From Diprion similis (lineage: Eukaryota; Arthropoda; Insecta; Hymenoptera; Diprionidae): DNA of 64,000 bases. Position 1 is the first letter of the stretch; each line of letters opens with the position of its first letter. Below are positions 14,291 through 28,200 of the stretch, one piece after another. The DNA is taken from positions 16,145,025-16,209,024 of the forward strand of contig NC_060108.1 in the NCBI RefSeq assembly GCF_021155765.1, written 5' to 3'. A model generated the notes under the pieces. It saw only the letters and a program-made list of their open reading frames with translations. It did no database searches and was not told the origin of the DNA. Made by a program: the position numbers and the translations under genes.

Positions 14291-17200
14291 CATTCCTCTT
14301 TGGTCGGTTACGCAATGGCGGTTTGTAATCGTTTTTTCATGTGGATTCGACCCTTGGTTCGGTATCTTGACATCGACGAAGACGACGACAGTGGAACGTC
14401 CAACTTTTATTTTGCAGCGAAATATTATACGATGGATGCGGTTCATCTTTGTAGAAGCTTACCTCTGATGGTTGTAACGGATGACCGATTTTCGTATTTC
14501 CAAACTGAGTCAAAATTTGCTGGACTTTCTATTATTAAGGTAGATATATTTCTTTAAGACTGATTGAAGACGGAGAACATAAAAGCGCAGATATTACTCA
14601 AAACTAAAATATACTTTATGAAATGCAGAGTATACTATAAAAACAGTTAAACCTATAACTGTATGCAGACTAAAATCTGCTACATTTATCGTCAAAATTA
14701 CAGTTGACATGCAATGAGTATTATTTACCAATAACAATCACGTGTCAATTTCTCACAGTTCTGAATAAAATCTGAATCTCTACTCATTCTCGCCGCGAAA
14801 CAACTGGAATAAGTTAAGCTAACCTGTGTTTCAAAATTAAGGATCCCACTACGCTATACCTACTCGAGTAAAAAATCTCACCGAATCTATATTGCAAAAA
14901 CATAAAAACTTGCTAAACCTAGGAATTTTTTATTTTTTGTTTGTTTTCTTCGTGCAGATTGTGTCCTCGTCTACGGTAACTTACGAATTATAGGTGATCC
15001 TGGACCATTCGGCAAATAGACGGATATTTTACCGGTCAACACTAACGAGGAGCACCGAATACCTGCAACACTTGCGAGATGTGTAACTACTATATGCGAG
15101 AGTTGCAAGTCGTTCGAGCCCGACGAACCGAGGAGATCGAAATCATTCCCTAAGGGCTCTTTCCTCCCGCTCTCTCGGCGGACTATAATTACGCGTTGAT
15201 GTGTGAGAGCGTGTAGAAACCACGCGGTAATACGACGTGTGTAGAAACACACGCGTGTCTCCGCGTTGGCTATATATTATATATATATTATATATATATA
15301 TGTATAATATGCGTGTATGTTTAGGCACATATATATATATATATGTATATGGATACACGTTCGTTCGTTCGTCGGACGGGGCGGCGATGAAGCGAGCCGG
15401 ACAATAGATGCCTCGGGCTACACGGGAACACTTGTAAGGCTTTGGCGTGCAATTAGCCAGGGCTGGGCTGCATCGTCTCGAGTCAAGTTTTCTCCGGCCT
15501 CGCGCGAACAATAAGAAACATTTCGAGGATATCGTGAATGTACCGTTGGGCAGTGCGAATGAATCGAGGAATGAAGAATGAATTTGTGCAGTCTTATTTT
15601 TACTCCTTGTCGTGAAAGGAGTGACGATAATGAGATGGAATTTGCAATTATAGAAAGCGTATAGGTTGACCTGCGCCATGATTCTCCGAGAAGAGAAAAT
15701 TGAAAATCGATAATACGTGGATCAAAAGTCTCATCACGCAGATTACAATCAAGTAAAATCACACTCGTCTTGCTTTTTGATCGTCGCTAACAATACGACG
15801 ACCTGGGCACATCGAGACTTGAAAAGTATCCCACAATAAGCGATAGACAAAATATAATCTACAAATTGAACTGGTACAACAAAACACCGGAAATGAACGA
15901 GAAAGAAGATCTCTCGAGGTGAAAATGCGGAGGGAGTAAAACTGTCGGTAAATAATTGACGTCTTCGTAGACGGCTGTCAAGTTTTGCGGAAAAGATATG
16001 GAAGTGTAACACGTATCACTTGAACAACACAGTCTTTCGGTGGACGAGAAGCAGACCGTCGCGGTGCAGACGTGAGAAGCGGCAAGATGTGGCGTATAAA
16101 ACGAAGCGACCGAACAACGCGGTCCGTCTCATTCGTAATTCATCGGTGCAGACTGGCTGACTCCGTGCAGGGTGAGTTATAATATGTATGGAGACGGACA
16201 GCCAGCCAGCCGGGGTATCTACACGTATGATAGAGCCTGTTTGCAGAGGCGCACGTACTTTGGTTAAAAGTTGGAGAAGCAGCCCCGACTTATGCTCGGT
16301 GTGTCCGTCAAACCCCGCGTCAGTCCCGGGCGTCATGTCGTAATACTTATGGAGTTTGGGGAGGAAGGGGAGAGAAACGAGGCGGGATAAAGCGCGGGAA
16401 GAGAGACGAATTCCCCCGCACGTTTTTCCAAGAAATCGAGCAACACGCGCTTTCCCTCCGTCTGTACCTATTTTCTTACTTTCCTTTCTCTCGGGATCAG
16501 CGTGTCACGATCCGCGCAGGAAATGACGTAATTGAGTTCTAACGTTTCCTCGGCTAGCCGCCCTCTACTTCCCTCATCCTCGTCGCAGAACGGCGTATTG
16601 CAGAATTACACCCACGGGATAAAGTTATTTATTTACTTACCACGTCGACTTCTCGTCATCTTCGGTGAACACGTGGTCATAAATCGATCCGTTCATCGAT
16701 GCTGCGCTTCAGGGGTGTAGGTATGTCTATAAACAACGTCAAAAAAAAAAAATTCTAGTTTATTTAAACGTCTTATATACTTATTAACAAATTAATATTT
16801 CGCTCGTGTTCGTCTCGTACAACGGAACACTTTACCATATATTTATACGTATATATGAACGCCGTTTTAAACGTACCGGAAATAAACGTTCAGCGATGCA
16901 GATACACGCAGAACGGCACTTTGGCTATGTTCCTCCGAATTAATAAAACGTTATTTCGGTTTTATTTTATTCACAAACAGGTGCGGCGTTGTCTGCCAAA
17001 GCCGAGTGCTGTAAGTTCCGGTTCGTCCATTCGCGCTCTTAGCGATCGTTTGTAGAGTTTTAGTAGATCTTTCGTGTATAAAATTCAATGGAGAGCAACC
17101 ACAGCAGGATCGCGCCTGGCATTTCGCGAAGTAGAATATTCAAGAACCAGGGGAAAATGATAGGGAAATAAAAAAAAGAAGAAGAAGAAGAAGCTTATCG

Positions 17201-17990
17201 AGACGTGAAGTTGATTCCCATACACGATATTATACCAACATTAAGCTGCGCAAAATATTATCCAGGGAACGCTGAGAGATGAGCCACAAGTACTTTTCAC
17301 GGTACAGTTTTCGTCATTTTCTGCTGCATTATTAATTTTTTTTTCCTCTCTTCTTCTTTTTTTTCATCGTTATTTCTCAGTGTACAGTTTCAGCCACGAC
17401 AACGATCAGTCACAGATGTAAAATATTAGGAAAAACGAAGAGAATTGAAATTGGCGATGCGAGAAACGAGTGGAAATACTGCAGAGAAATATAAGGTAGC
17501 TACATCTAGACGGGCACGTGAAAGCTTCGAATAGGGCGCAGATTTTCACGTGAACTCGAACAATCCGTCCAGGCTTCTTATTCGAGTGCACAACGTATTT
17601 CTGTTTTTTCCCTTTAATAGTTATTTTTCTTATGTTTCTCCATCAGTCGCCCGTGATTGACGGCCATTATTCTAGGTATAAGCTCTGGTTCGGATCTGTC
17701 AAACGCACGACGCTCACCTTACAGCGCGATGACGTAAATTCGAAAAACGAGCTGCCTGTTCAAAACAAATTCTCGATGATATCATACGTTTTTCTCTTAA
17801 TATTAACCCTTCGTATAAACGCTTGTTTTTTTACATCTTTTTTCAAATTGTTCCAGGCTTTCGAAAAATCGGGGTTTCTTCTCAGTGTTGAAGAACTACA
17901 TTGTCCAAATATTGGCAGACTCAAGAGTTTTGAAGAAATGTTCGTAAAACATCATATTCAAAAAATGACTGTTCTCTAATTGGACTCCAT
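14291..17990. other. Non-coding DNA
   Basis: No supportable gene. TA-type repeats occur at about 15,271-15,300 and 15,330-15,350. The 178-codon minus frame at 15,143-15,679 runs straight through the TA repeat and is not credible as protein. Confidence 0.5.
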
Positions 17991-18315
17991 CAGGGTGGCA
18001 ACAAATTGCTCAACAAATTTCCCGTGAAAAAAATTTAGAATTCCCCGACTTTTCCCAGAAAACTTAGGTAATATTGGGCAGCTTTTATGAACAAAAACTC
18101 CAGCAGTTGTGGACCTTAAATATATTAAATTGACTATAAAAAATACATAGTATTGCTTCGTTTCACACAAATAATTATAAATTGAACAATACCATTTCCG
18201 GAAGTTATCTTAACTGTATTTACGAAGCATAGCTGATGTTTGACAACGATTTATAAAAAAAAGTCCATCTTAATTCCCTGACTATTCCCGGTTCTTCCGG
18301 TCTGTCGCAACCCTG
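17991..18315. mobile_element. hAT-like MITE
   Basis: The ends are inverted: CAGGGTGGCAACA on the left, and CAGGGTTGCGACA reading in from the right (11 of 13 identical). CAGGG termini are typical of hAT-type elements. Inside, the block AATTCCCCGACTTTTCCC near the left end recurs in direct orientation as AATTCCCTGACTATTCCC near the right end. There is no transposase frame. An 8-bp target duplication is not evident, so the superfamily is an inference from the termini. Confidence 0.5.
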
Positions 18316-21300
18316 CCAGTGTTCACACAGAGAGTTAGGTCAGTTAGGCGTATATATAACAGACATTCGCCACAAGCCTCACGCTCTCCAAAAGCTTCGT
18401 AGAAGAAGGACTATCGAAAATTATTTAAACAGACCCAGTTCCACCGAGTGCAAAACTACGTGCACCGATCGAGTTTCCCCACACCTACATGGCCGTGAAA
18501 TGTTAAAAGCTGAGAAGACGAAGAGAGGATAGGAAATCGTCGACGCGACGGTATCACAAGTATCCGATACTAGCCCGCATTCCTGTGTGTATATCGGTCA
18601 TGTGCAAACGGACGCTGCGTTACGCAAAGGTGTGTGGCAATAATATATATATACATACTGAATGTGTAAACTCGTTGGAGAATTTAAAGTTTACATGCTT
18701 TCTTCCCTCCCTCGGCATCCTGACCTCCTCCCCGTCGGGCGAACAGCCCTGCAGGAGTTTTCGCCTACAGGACGTTAAAGTCTCCCGTGACGCCCTCGGC
18801 TTGCACCGCGGATCCACCACCGAGGACGAGGAGAATATTTTTATTTTATACTCTGCACCGTCCATGCATGGCAGCGAACGGGGAACTGCAGCGTGAATAT
18901 TCATTCGGGTATTTTACGATTCTTAAACTGGAAGCTTGAACCGCGGGTAAATAGCCACGCCTACATCTGTAATGTGACGCGAATACGTGTCGGCAGACTT
19001 TGCATGTCAAGAGCTTGCATCCATTCATGTATGCACGCGCGGGTTCCATTCGGAGAAAATATATAATATTCAAGGCTAATTTGCGCCAGGATCTTTGCGC
19101 GCGTTTCGAGCGGTGAAAGGACGGTAATTAATGTCCCGAGTGAAATTGCAGATCGCCTTGCAGCGGGACGACGGACAACCTTCGAAATATCATTCGGAGA
19201 TACACCTACTTCTGAGGTGAAAATCAATACTGTGTGGCGATTTTATAACGAGATAGTATTCGTCAAATTGATGGAATATTCCTAAAGTTATCGTAGCGAT
19301 TTTCAAAAGTACGCGACAAAAAGTCTTATAAAATTTTCTCTATGTAAGTATAGCGTTCGATTTTACTCCTCAGTGACTTGTTTTGTTGGATGAATTATTT
19401 TTATCGTATTCAGATGAAAAAAAAAATTATTTTCCTACACTAAATTTTCATATTTGTGTTTAATTTTATCAAAATCAATATCAGTGCAATCTTGGAATAT
19501 TAAATACATTCAACGGCACTCAAGTGGTATAAAATAATGTCTCGATGAAATTCGCGAGAATAGTCTTTTGATTAAAATCAGTTATGCAGAGTGAAATCGT
19601 AGAAATACACGAGATAGTTTAAGTACTTTATTCTAAAATGGCTGTAATAATTTGTCGAACAAATTTTTGTTTGTTTTATAAGAAAGTTTTATCCTCAACC
19701 TACCTCGTGATAAATTATCAGAAAGTATTGATTTTTGACTCTCCTCCTTAAATATTTCGATTGCAAGTGTAAAATTCGATTAGCCAAACGGAATGGAATA
19801 AATTACGAGTACTTTGCCTGCAACGCTTCTTTAACACACCTTTTAGCGATATTATCTCGATAGAATAGGGGAATAACTCGAATCAACAAGACGGATCGTC
19901 CGGTTTGAATAATGCATTGCAGATCGTTGAGGATAAGGAGTAACAATCAAGGTAAAGAAAGTCAAATGTTTCTTCCAGATTCAAATTTCACCCTCGACGA
20001 AGTCAGCGCGAAATTTCTGGACAAACTGCAGAAGGAGAGTTTAGGAAATTTGAAATACCGACAACACCAAACTGGATGTGTTACTCAAAATTTTATTGCT
20101 TTAGTAGCAGAACATTGTTGGATATCGATGAAATGTAACTATAATTTGAGAAACTCATTCAGCGTAGAAATTGCGTTTTTTTTTTATATGTATTACTAAT
20201 TATGCGTTACGGAAAATTCTTCAAAGTTAACTGTTAACTTGGGATTGCTGGCCGAGAAAAAAATGATAATTGTCTGATCGACTTGGAGATTGGATGCATC
20301 GAATTAAGTCGAAATTAAATACAATACATTCCGCTCTAGAATTTTTCAAAATCAGTCCAAGTTTAAGGAGAAAAACAGTGCACGTAAACCAAGTTTTTGC
20401 TTTCGAAAATGGTTGAGCTAGATAATTTAAAATTACCGTCGAAAGAACACTTGCACAATGCAGTCTTGATTGATTTCCGAAATACATGATTCCGTACTAT
20501 TTGCCAGCACTCTGCCGTGTCGTCATATGTTTGAAGAGAAATTCAAGAGCTAGGTTTTCTAATAACAGAACTCGAGCACCTAAATTTTTATTGGTACCCA
20601 TAGTTAGCACCTAAAGAGCACCTAATTACCCCATAACCTATGGTCGGTTTTTTTGACGTGGCTCTGATTATACTAAGTACGTAGAAAAGTTGAAGATACG
20701 AGAAGAAATAGCTATGGGATAATAGAAGAAGGAGTAGAAATGAAAATGCCAAACAAAACGAACCGTGAATTGAGTAAAGTGACACCGCGAGTCTGACAAT
20801 TATTCAATGTCAACAATATTCTTGGCAACGAAAGGCAAACAGTCAAATATTTGAGGGTTCGAGAGCGCGGTGAGCCTTCAAAAACTATACCCACCCACCC
20901 ACCCACCGACAGAGTCTCTCACAAATTTCCAAACCTGCATGTTACCGACATAACCCTTTCCCCCTTTATGCCGCCATGCTAGAATCCAACGCGGCTCTAT
21001 TCAGCTACGGTACCGTCCTCCAAATATTCCAATATTCGATTTCGAACAATCGTCCTACGAGGAACAAAAAACATCCATTCGAAACCAAAGCCCTGTCTCC
21101 TCGTGGCCCCTCCGTTTTTACCTCGAGTTGGTAAAGTAGAAGCTACAGAATTTGTCAAAGAATAACAAATCACCGATCGACGTGATTACGTCGATATGAA
21201 TTTTATACTGAATCTCGTCAAGTAATAATCCTTGGTTTTCCGATTAGCAATTTCAATCGTTTTAGATATACTTCGATGAAGAGAAAGATGTGCAATCGAA

Positions 21301-22631
21301 GATGAAAAAATACAACTACTACGTTTTAAGGTTTGGCTTAGTTTTCACTGATTGTTTTCACACGAGCATAAGTTTGATGAATTGAATTCATACATACGAG
21401 ATTCGAAGTTTCATATCGATGCTTACCGAGAATTTCAAAGTGCGTGATTCACTGCATGTAGTCAAATTATTACTGCAACGGGTTGCCACATGCAACGAAG
21501 AAATATAATACGTGCCACTAACGTACGTTTGGTTTTCAGATTTTATTGCTATACGTGGTGCGTCGGCATCAGTCGGGTTGTGGAAAGAATTTAGAGCTTG
21601 GTAATTATCGTAATTATACAATTATTATAATTGCTCGCTCCCTTAATTTACCTATATGCTAATTTGTGCTGTGCAGGGCCACCCATATCGTCCGGGCTTG
21701 GAAATTATGAATTATTAATTAGCTATTAATAATACGGGTCATTAAAATGTTTGACATTTTTCTTTCATTACTCCTTCTCGTAGCACGAATCCAATTACTT
21801 GACAGTTGATTTTCATTTTCATTTATTAAGTTGGATAATATTTTTTCCGTACAATTTACCCTGCATAACTGTGGGGATAATAAAAACTGCGCTGAATAAA
21901 GGATAAAAAATTTCACATCACCAAGTTCTGTACAAATACCGCCTTATAAAAAAAAAATCCATACACCATATACCTACGTTCGTATAATATATATATATAT
22001 ATATATGTATATGAACGAGATGAGATTCGTCCAAATAAGGTGCTAACGACGTTTTAACACGAGTCGGAGGCCAGAAAATCCAATATGTTCCCCCTTCGAG
22101 ATCAAATAAGTACCAATGAAACAACAATCATCTCCTCAAGGAATGAATACTCGATTAACCAAAGACTCTCCCCTTCAGAGCATCGGGGTTTTAACCGACA
22201 GGTGCGTGACTCGTCAAAGAAGAAATAAAATTGAATGAAGTATTCCTCGCAAACAGAGTGACGCTTTGAAAATGTATCGCTCTAAAGATTTTCGAAAAAT
22301 CCGAGACAGCATTTTGATATTGCCTGTATGAAATACAACTAGAATATATAGGTTACAGATATGTGATAAAAAAAAAGAATGTTTTATAAATTGACGATGA
22401 TTTGATATTAAATATTTTTATCATTTTCAAAAAACCATTCCATCGAGGAATCATTTGATTTGTTTGAAACACCCGTTACCGATCAGCACCACGACGCGAC
22501 AGTTTTGAATTCACACAGCGCGCCTCTCGAACTTCGAGGTCACGTTTGAAAGAGGGATGAATTTATTCGTGGAGAAATTTTTAAATAAGAATTTAGAAAA
22601 GAAGTCTCTCAAGTTAAAAACAATGAAAAAG

Positions 22632-22680
<49 letters not shown>

Positions 22681-23084
22681 GATGAGAAAACTGGCGAGAG
22701 AAGGAGAAGGAAAAGGATCAGGCAAAGAAATCGCCGCTATTCAAACATGTTTCAAACACTCCCCGGCGTTTCCAAGCGAGCTAAGAGACGCGAGGAGAGC
22801 AACTATACACCTAGACGCGACATAGGAGAGCCTAGGAAGGAGCTAGGCTAGGCTAGACGGCGCACATAACGTACACGGTCTCTGTGTACATACATCCGCT
22901 AGATATCTGTGTACATATGAACGTTTACACATGTACCTGTACAGGTATAAGACTCTGGTTGTTTGGACACCTGAAACACATTCCAGGTTTGCCTGTAAAT
23001 ACTTTACCCCGCCAAAGTGTGTGTATGATACTCGTATGTATAGGTGTACCTTATACACACACCTGTATACACAAGTGCAGGTTT

Positions 23085-23134
<50 letters not shown>

Positions 23135-24945
23135 CCTTTGGCGGGAATCGTCGCGAGGGAAAAAGCATCCCTCGATGAAGTTTTTTCCTGCTAGTTTAGA
23201 GGTTAGTTATGGGAAAAATAAAAAACTATGTGACCAAAGAACGAACGTTTTTTTCCTATTAATTTTCCTCGACATGTTATATATATATATATATATATAT
23301 ATACGCGGGTGAAAATCTTCGTCGGTTAATGAAGCGGGCATAGATCATATTATGCATACGTTATATAGGCGGCACGTCACTCCCCGAGACACACGCGCCC
23401 TTTTACCCCGTTTCCACCTTCGGCCCCTCGACGGACCACTTAGAGGCACTTTACTTGTTTGCTCAAAATATTAAGCGGCTGTAAATATCGTAAAATAGAA
23501 CAAATTCATGTTGAGTGCATTTAAGTGTTGCCTCGTATTTGCTGGCTCAAATTCGTTTGAAGGAATACAGAGTGTTTCAACAAGCGGGAAAAAAAAAGAC
23601 GTACGGAAAGAAGGAAAGATAATCGTAACGCATCGCTTTCCTCCGACCCCCGTATGTTAAATTTGTTACTTCGTAAGACCGAAGATCGAATATCTAGCAT
23701 TTGATTCTGGTACAAATTGTTTCAGATAATGTACCAATAATTATAGAAGAATTCACTTTATATAAATAAGAATAAAAAATTTGACCAAATTTGAAAATCA
23801 GCCTCAATTTTTCTATTTCATTAATTACGATTCAACCCCAATTCCAGACTAAGTTATTGACAATTATTGACAATTTTGGCTTCGACGATAAAACGTTTGC
23901 AACCAAGTCAGATTCTGCAAGAATGAAAGCGGTCTTGCGTGCGTAATAAATAGCGGTGGAATGATTTACGCTTGCTTAAATTTCGACGCCGCGTCATAAT
24001 AACTATACGAGAGGTATCTCGATTCGGCGACGACGTGCCTGTATAAGCATAAGCTGGGAAAAAACGGTGAAAACGACGACGGAAGTAAACGCGATTCGCC
24101 GATGGAACGAGAGATGAATTTGAGAAGGAATGCTGGGACGTTGACGGTAGGAAATATATTGATAAAACACCTGTCAGTTCCCACTTTGTGCAACCAACAC
24201 AACAAAAAAACTCTTCACCGGTTAGCTCGGAGCTTTTCGCGCGTTTCCAATTCGCGTATTTCATCCATTCAAACATTGTTCAGCGTCCTACACGGAGCTG
24301 CATATTGACTAATTTTAATCTATAGATACTCGTTTATTGTGTAGCCATTTTTTAACCATTCCAGCGTGCAACGCAACCTCATCAGCACTGCTTTAAACCT
24401 ACGAAAGCTCAACGCAAAGGTCGAGAGGTTTATCGGTATAAATCCCCTGAGAACTCGCGAGCCGTTCAAGAGACTTTGAACACCCATCTATGAAATCAAG
24501 TAATCGCTTCTTGATCGTGCGACAAAGCGATGGTACAAATCTGTGACGTCTACCGCGTTGCAAGGGGGTCGTTCGAGGACCCATCCTTGTAGTCCCAGAT
24601 GTAGTACGTATACCCATTCACATCCATAGATATTCACACTCGCACACACACGTATCTCGTTACTTTGTGTCACCGCGTTGCAGGAAGGCTTTTGCGAGTG
24701 AGAGATTTGCGAGCGAGTCGCGTCGCGTCGCGACGCAACTTCGTGTATCAATACCGAGAGCAAAGCTGCTTAGGCGTGTTGTGGGTCCATACAGAATCCG
24801 CAGCCACCGTCCTCGCAGGAACAGGATTACCTTCAGATGCGACGTGTCCCACACGCGGCGATATGGATTTTATCAACGGTATGAAGAAGAAAACTTTCGA
24901 CAATAATTCAAGAAACTATTTATTCTTTTTCGTATACATTTTGTA
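18316..24945. other. Non-coding DNA with long TA arrays
   Basis: No supportable gene. Long TA dinucleotide arrays lie at 22,636-22,677, 23,088-23,131 and 23,277-23,303. Remaining frames are under 145 codons, and the longest of them translates the TA arrays themselves. Confidence 0.5.
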
Positions 24946-25283
24946 GGGTGTTTCAGAAGAGAATAATCTGACATTTTCTGGAAATTAAAAGAAGGATTCT
25001 GTCAAAAGATGAGCGTTCTACGCCATGTGGAAGATCCCGCTCATTGTCAGTTGATTTTTCACTTTTATGGATTTTTTTATTTTTTTTTTTTACCTTATGA
25101 AGTATCCCGAGTAAAATTTTTTGCTTTTATCGCTTACGTCAATCATAATATCAATTGAGCGCGATTTTCCACATAAGGTAGAACGCTTATCCTCTGGTAG
25201 AATCATTCTTTCAACTTAAACAAATTTTTTAAGGGATACCAAAAGGTGGATAATCCGCAGATTATTTTTTCCTGAAACACCCC
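24946..25283. mobile_element. Inverted-repeat element (MITE) with GGGTGTTTC ends
   Basis: The left end starts GGGTGTTTCAG and continues to AATAATCTG; the right end in reverse complement starts GGGTGTTTCAG and also continues to AATAATCTG. A second inverted block, GCGTTCTAC followed by ATGTGGAA, sits about 65 bp inside the left end and 95 bp inside the right end. The 338-bp element has no coding capacity and could fold along much of its length. The family is not identified. Confidence 0.5.
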
Positions 25284-28200
25284 GATATGTGACATATCTG
25301 TTCGAATTTCTTTGCGATGGAATCGATATTTACATATCGCACGCCCAAAATCAAACCGTAAGAACTCAAAAAATTTCGTTTCTTCAGAGCTGCCATAAAA
25401 ATTGATTTCAATAGGTTAATAACAATTGTTTAACAAATTCGTATCGTTAACTAGATGAACATTATGTTCACTCCTAACAAGATGTGAAAATTGCAAAAAA
25501 AAATCAGCAATTATTCTTAACGCCACTAACAATCACAATCGAATGAACAAAAATGTGATATGAAATTAAGCGACTTATTGTTAAACATAGCACGAAGAAA
25601 AATGGCACGCGGAGAATTAAAACCAATTCAAAGCTAGCTTCGTTGAAAAAGTTGGAAAAGTTTTGAACAACGAGTTGTTATTTACATCAATCTATACAGA
25701 TGCATTTACACACACAGGAATCTCTCTCCCAGTCAGCTCTTTTTCTCTTTCTACCTTTCTTTCGCATTCTCACGTAGCTCTCCGCTTAGTCCATTAGCGT
25801 AATTGCAATTTATTTAGTAATTACTTTAATTATCAATTAACGACTTCAACTCACTTTACGAGAGGGGGCAAACGGTGCTAACAGAATTAAATGAATTAGC
25901 CCTAAAAGATAGAAGATAAAAACAGGAAGGAACGCAATCTGTTATATAACATGTGTCTATTAAATATATATCTTGGAGAGAATAAATGCGCAAACTATTA
26001 TACAAATTATATACACTGCATACATACATAATCAAATGTAAAAATCGATCAGGAAACCAATCACAAATAGTAATTTTAAAAATAGAAGTAAAACAAATTA
26101 AATACTCAAAGCTTATCCATTCAGGCAAACCAATCTTAAAAAGAATGAGAATCAGGCCTAGACGCGAGTTCTCAGCAATTTTTAAAGCCCGCAATTTTTT
26201 AACTCAAGGTCTTACCCCACTCACTCGGGATCGTTTGCACGAAATAATCGACCATATAAATAGGTACGAGGGATACGAAGGGTTTATAAATTCTGAATGA
26301 AAATCCTCGGGAACAATCAGCGAATCCTCGTCAAGTTCTTCTTTCCATCCGTTAAGGGCTGATTGTACTTTGTTTACACGGTCAACGGTTCATTTGTAAT
26401 AAGGAAAAAAAAAAAGTAAATAAACAAAAAAAAAAAAAGAAAACGGACGAAGGCGAGACAAGATTATAAAGACCATATACGCGGACTTCCAGCGAGACCG
26501 TGAGGTTAATTCGTAAACCACCTAATTCAATTGTTCGTTTTATATTTGCTCGGCTACAGGTAGAAAGGTGGCGCAGTTACGTAGGTACGTAGCTACGTAA
26601 CATACAAGGAGGCATAACCATAGAGGTTCGTGCGGAATTCATTCCAATGTGCGCTGGCCAGAGAATACCTTCTACATGCATACATGTACGTTTACGTTGC
26701 GTATACTGCACGGTAGTCCAAGTTTGACGTCGGGTCATCTAAGCACTCCGAGGGGAGTGCTGTGAAAATTTCATTTCATCCCGCAGACTCTGAAATTCTC
26801 TCGATTCCCCCGCAGAGATCGCTTCCCCCTCACCCCTTGGCCGCCGCCATTCCAAGACAAGAGAGAAAAAATTAGCAAGCCAATTTCCCTTACGTAAAGT
26901 TATACATTATATGTACGTAGAGAGCGGCCGGTAACGTTTAATTTTCACGCAGGGGCCACAAATTAATTACAATAACGCTTGAATTGAAAAACTCGCTGGT
27001 ATATTAAGATAAGGTGTTTTGAGCGTGGTGTAGCGTGACCGATTCAAGAATTTTCACAAGAATCTCATTTTTATGTACAATTTTGAATCGACTTGAAATT
27101 TCTCGTGAAACGATCGTGATAATATCGGTAAGTGCGGCATATTTTTATTTCGTCGCGAGGCAGGGTTTGAGGTTATATTTTGTAAATTACCGGATTATTA
27201 ATCCATACGATAATAATTCATCGGTCTTACAATTGGCTTACCAGAGCGCATTTCCTAACATCATAACAATCAAATCGCAAGAAGTTTTGAATCGAATCAA
27301 TGTTTTACGTAAGAATGAGTTGGTTGTTCGTAAAAACTTTTATTTACCGGTCACGTGACATCGATATTTTCGACAAAATTAATACGAGATTTCAAATTTT
27401 ACGTACATTATAAGTCACACACAGATCGATGAAGTGTTTGTTTTTTTTTTCTCGACTTCTAGAATCGTTCCACATCATCTACCTATATCTATATTGAAAA
27501 AATTTCTGCATAAATTTCATACGTATAGAAAGACCGTGTATAGTCTTCGTTCAGAAATTTTCGTACAACATTGAGGTTTTTCCGTACGATACGAAAAGCT
27601 TTTTGCTTGCCAGAATCGAGGTGTATTTGTACGGATACCCAGCACAGGTGCAAAGGGAGGAAGCTGCGAAAAGGACGGGAACTTGGTTTGCATATTCAAA
27701 TTATTTCGGACGGGTTAAGGCGTCGGTTGCCGCGGGTCAAACGGCTGAAATAATAACAAACGTTGGAAAATTATCAAATTTCGTTGGCACACTTAATTAT
27801 TAATCAACTGTGCAATGAAATTAAGTCAACGGGCTTACACGCACGGCGACGTGGCTCGAGGACTGCAGGCAATGAGTTTTCCTCACGCCGACGTTGGTAT
27901 TAGCAGGTCGGTGTATACCAGCCGCGACGGTCAGTTAACGTCTCGTAATCATACTACAATTTGCATACGGGGCAATAGATATATATATATATATGTAGTA
28001 CTACGTGCAAACTTAAGCCCGATATATTTTTGGCTCATGGTATGTTATACCGATGCGATGATGAGGCGGAACACACACAAACGTTAGTAAATCTAATTGT
28101 AAAAGAGAGTTCAAAGTATAATCGTGCGCAAAAAAAAAAAAAAATAATACAGGAAAAACTCTAGCTTTTCGATATTTTTCAAAATTTTATAAACCCAGTT

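Noticed and set aside
14051-14557. 168-codon plus-strand open frame
   Set aside because: Its first half is GC-rich low complexity containing a tandem repeat; other frames on both strands are equally open, and no family is recognised.
15143-15679. 178-codon minus-strand open frame
   Set aside because: It translates a TA microsatellite and has no recognisable domain.
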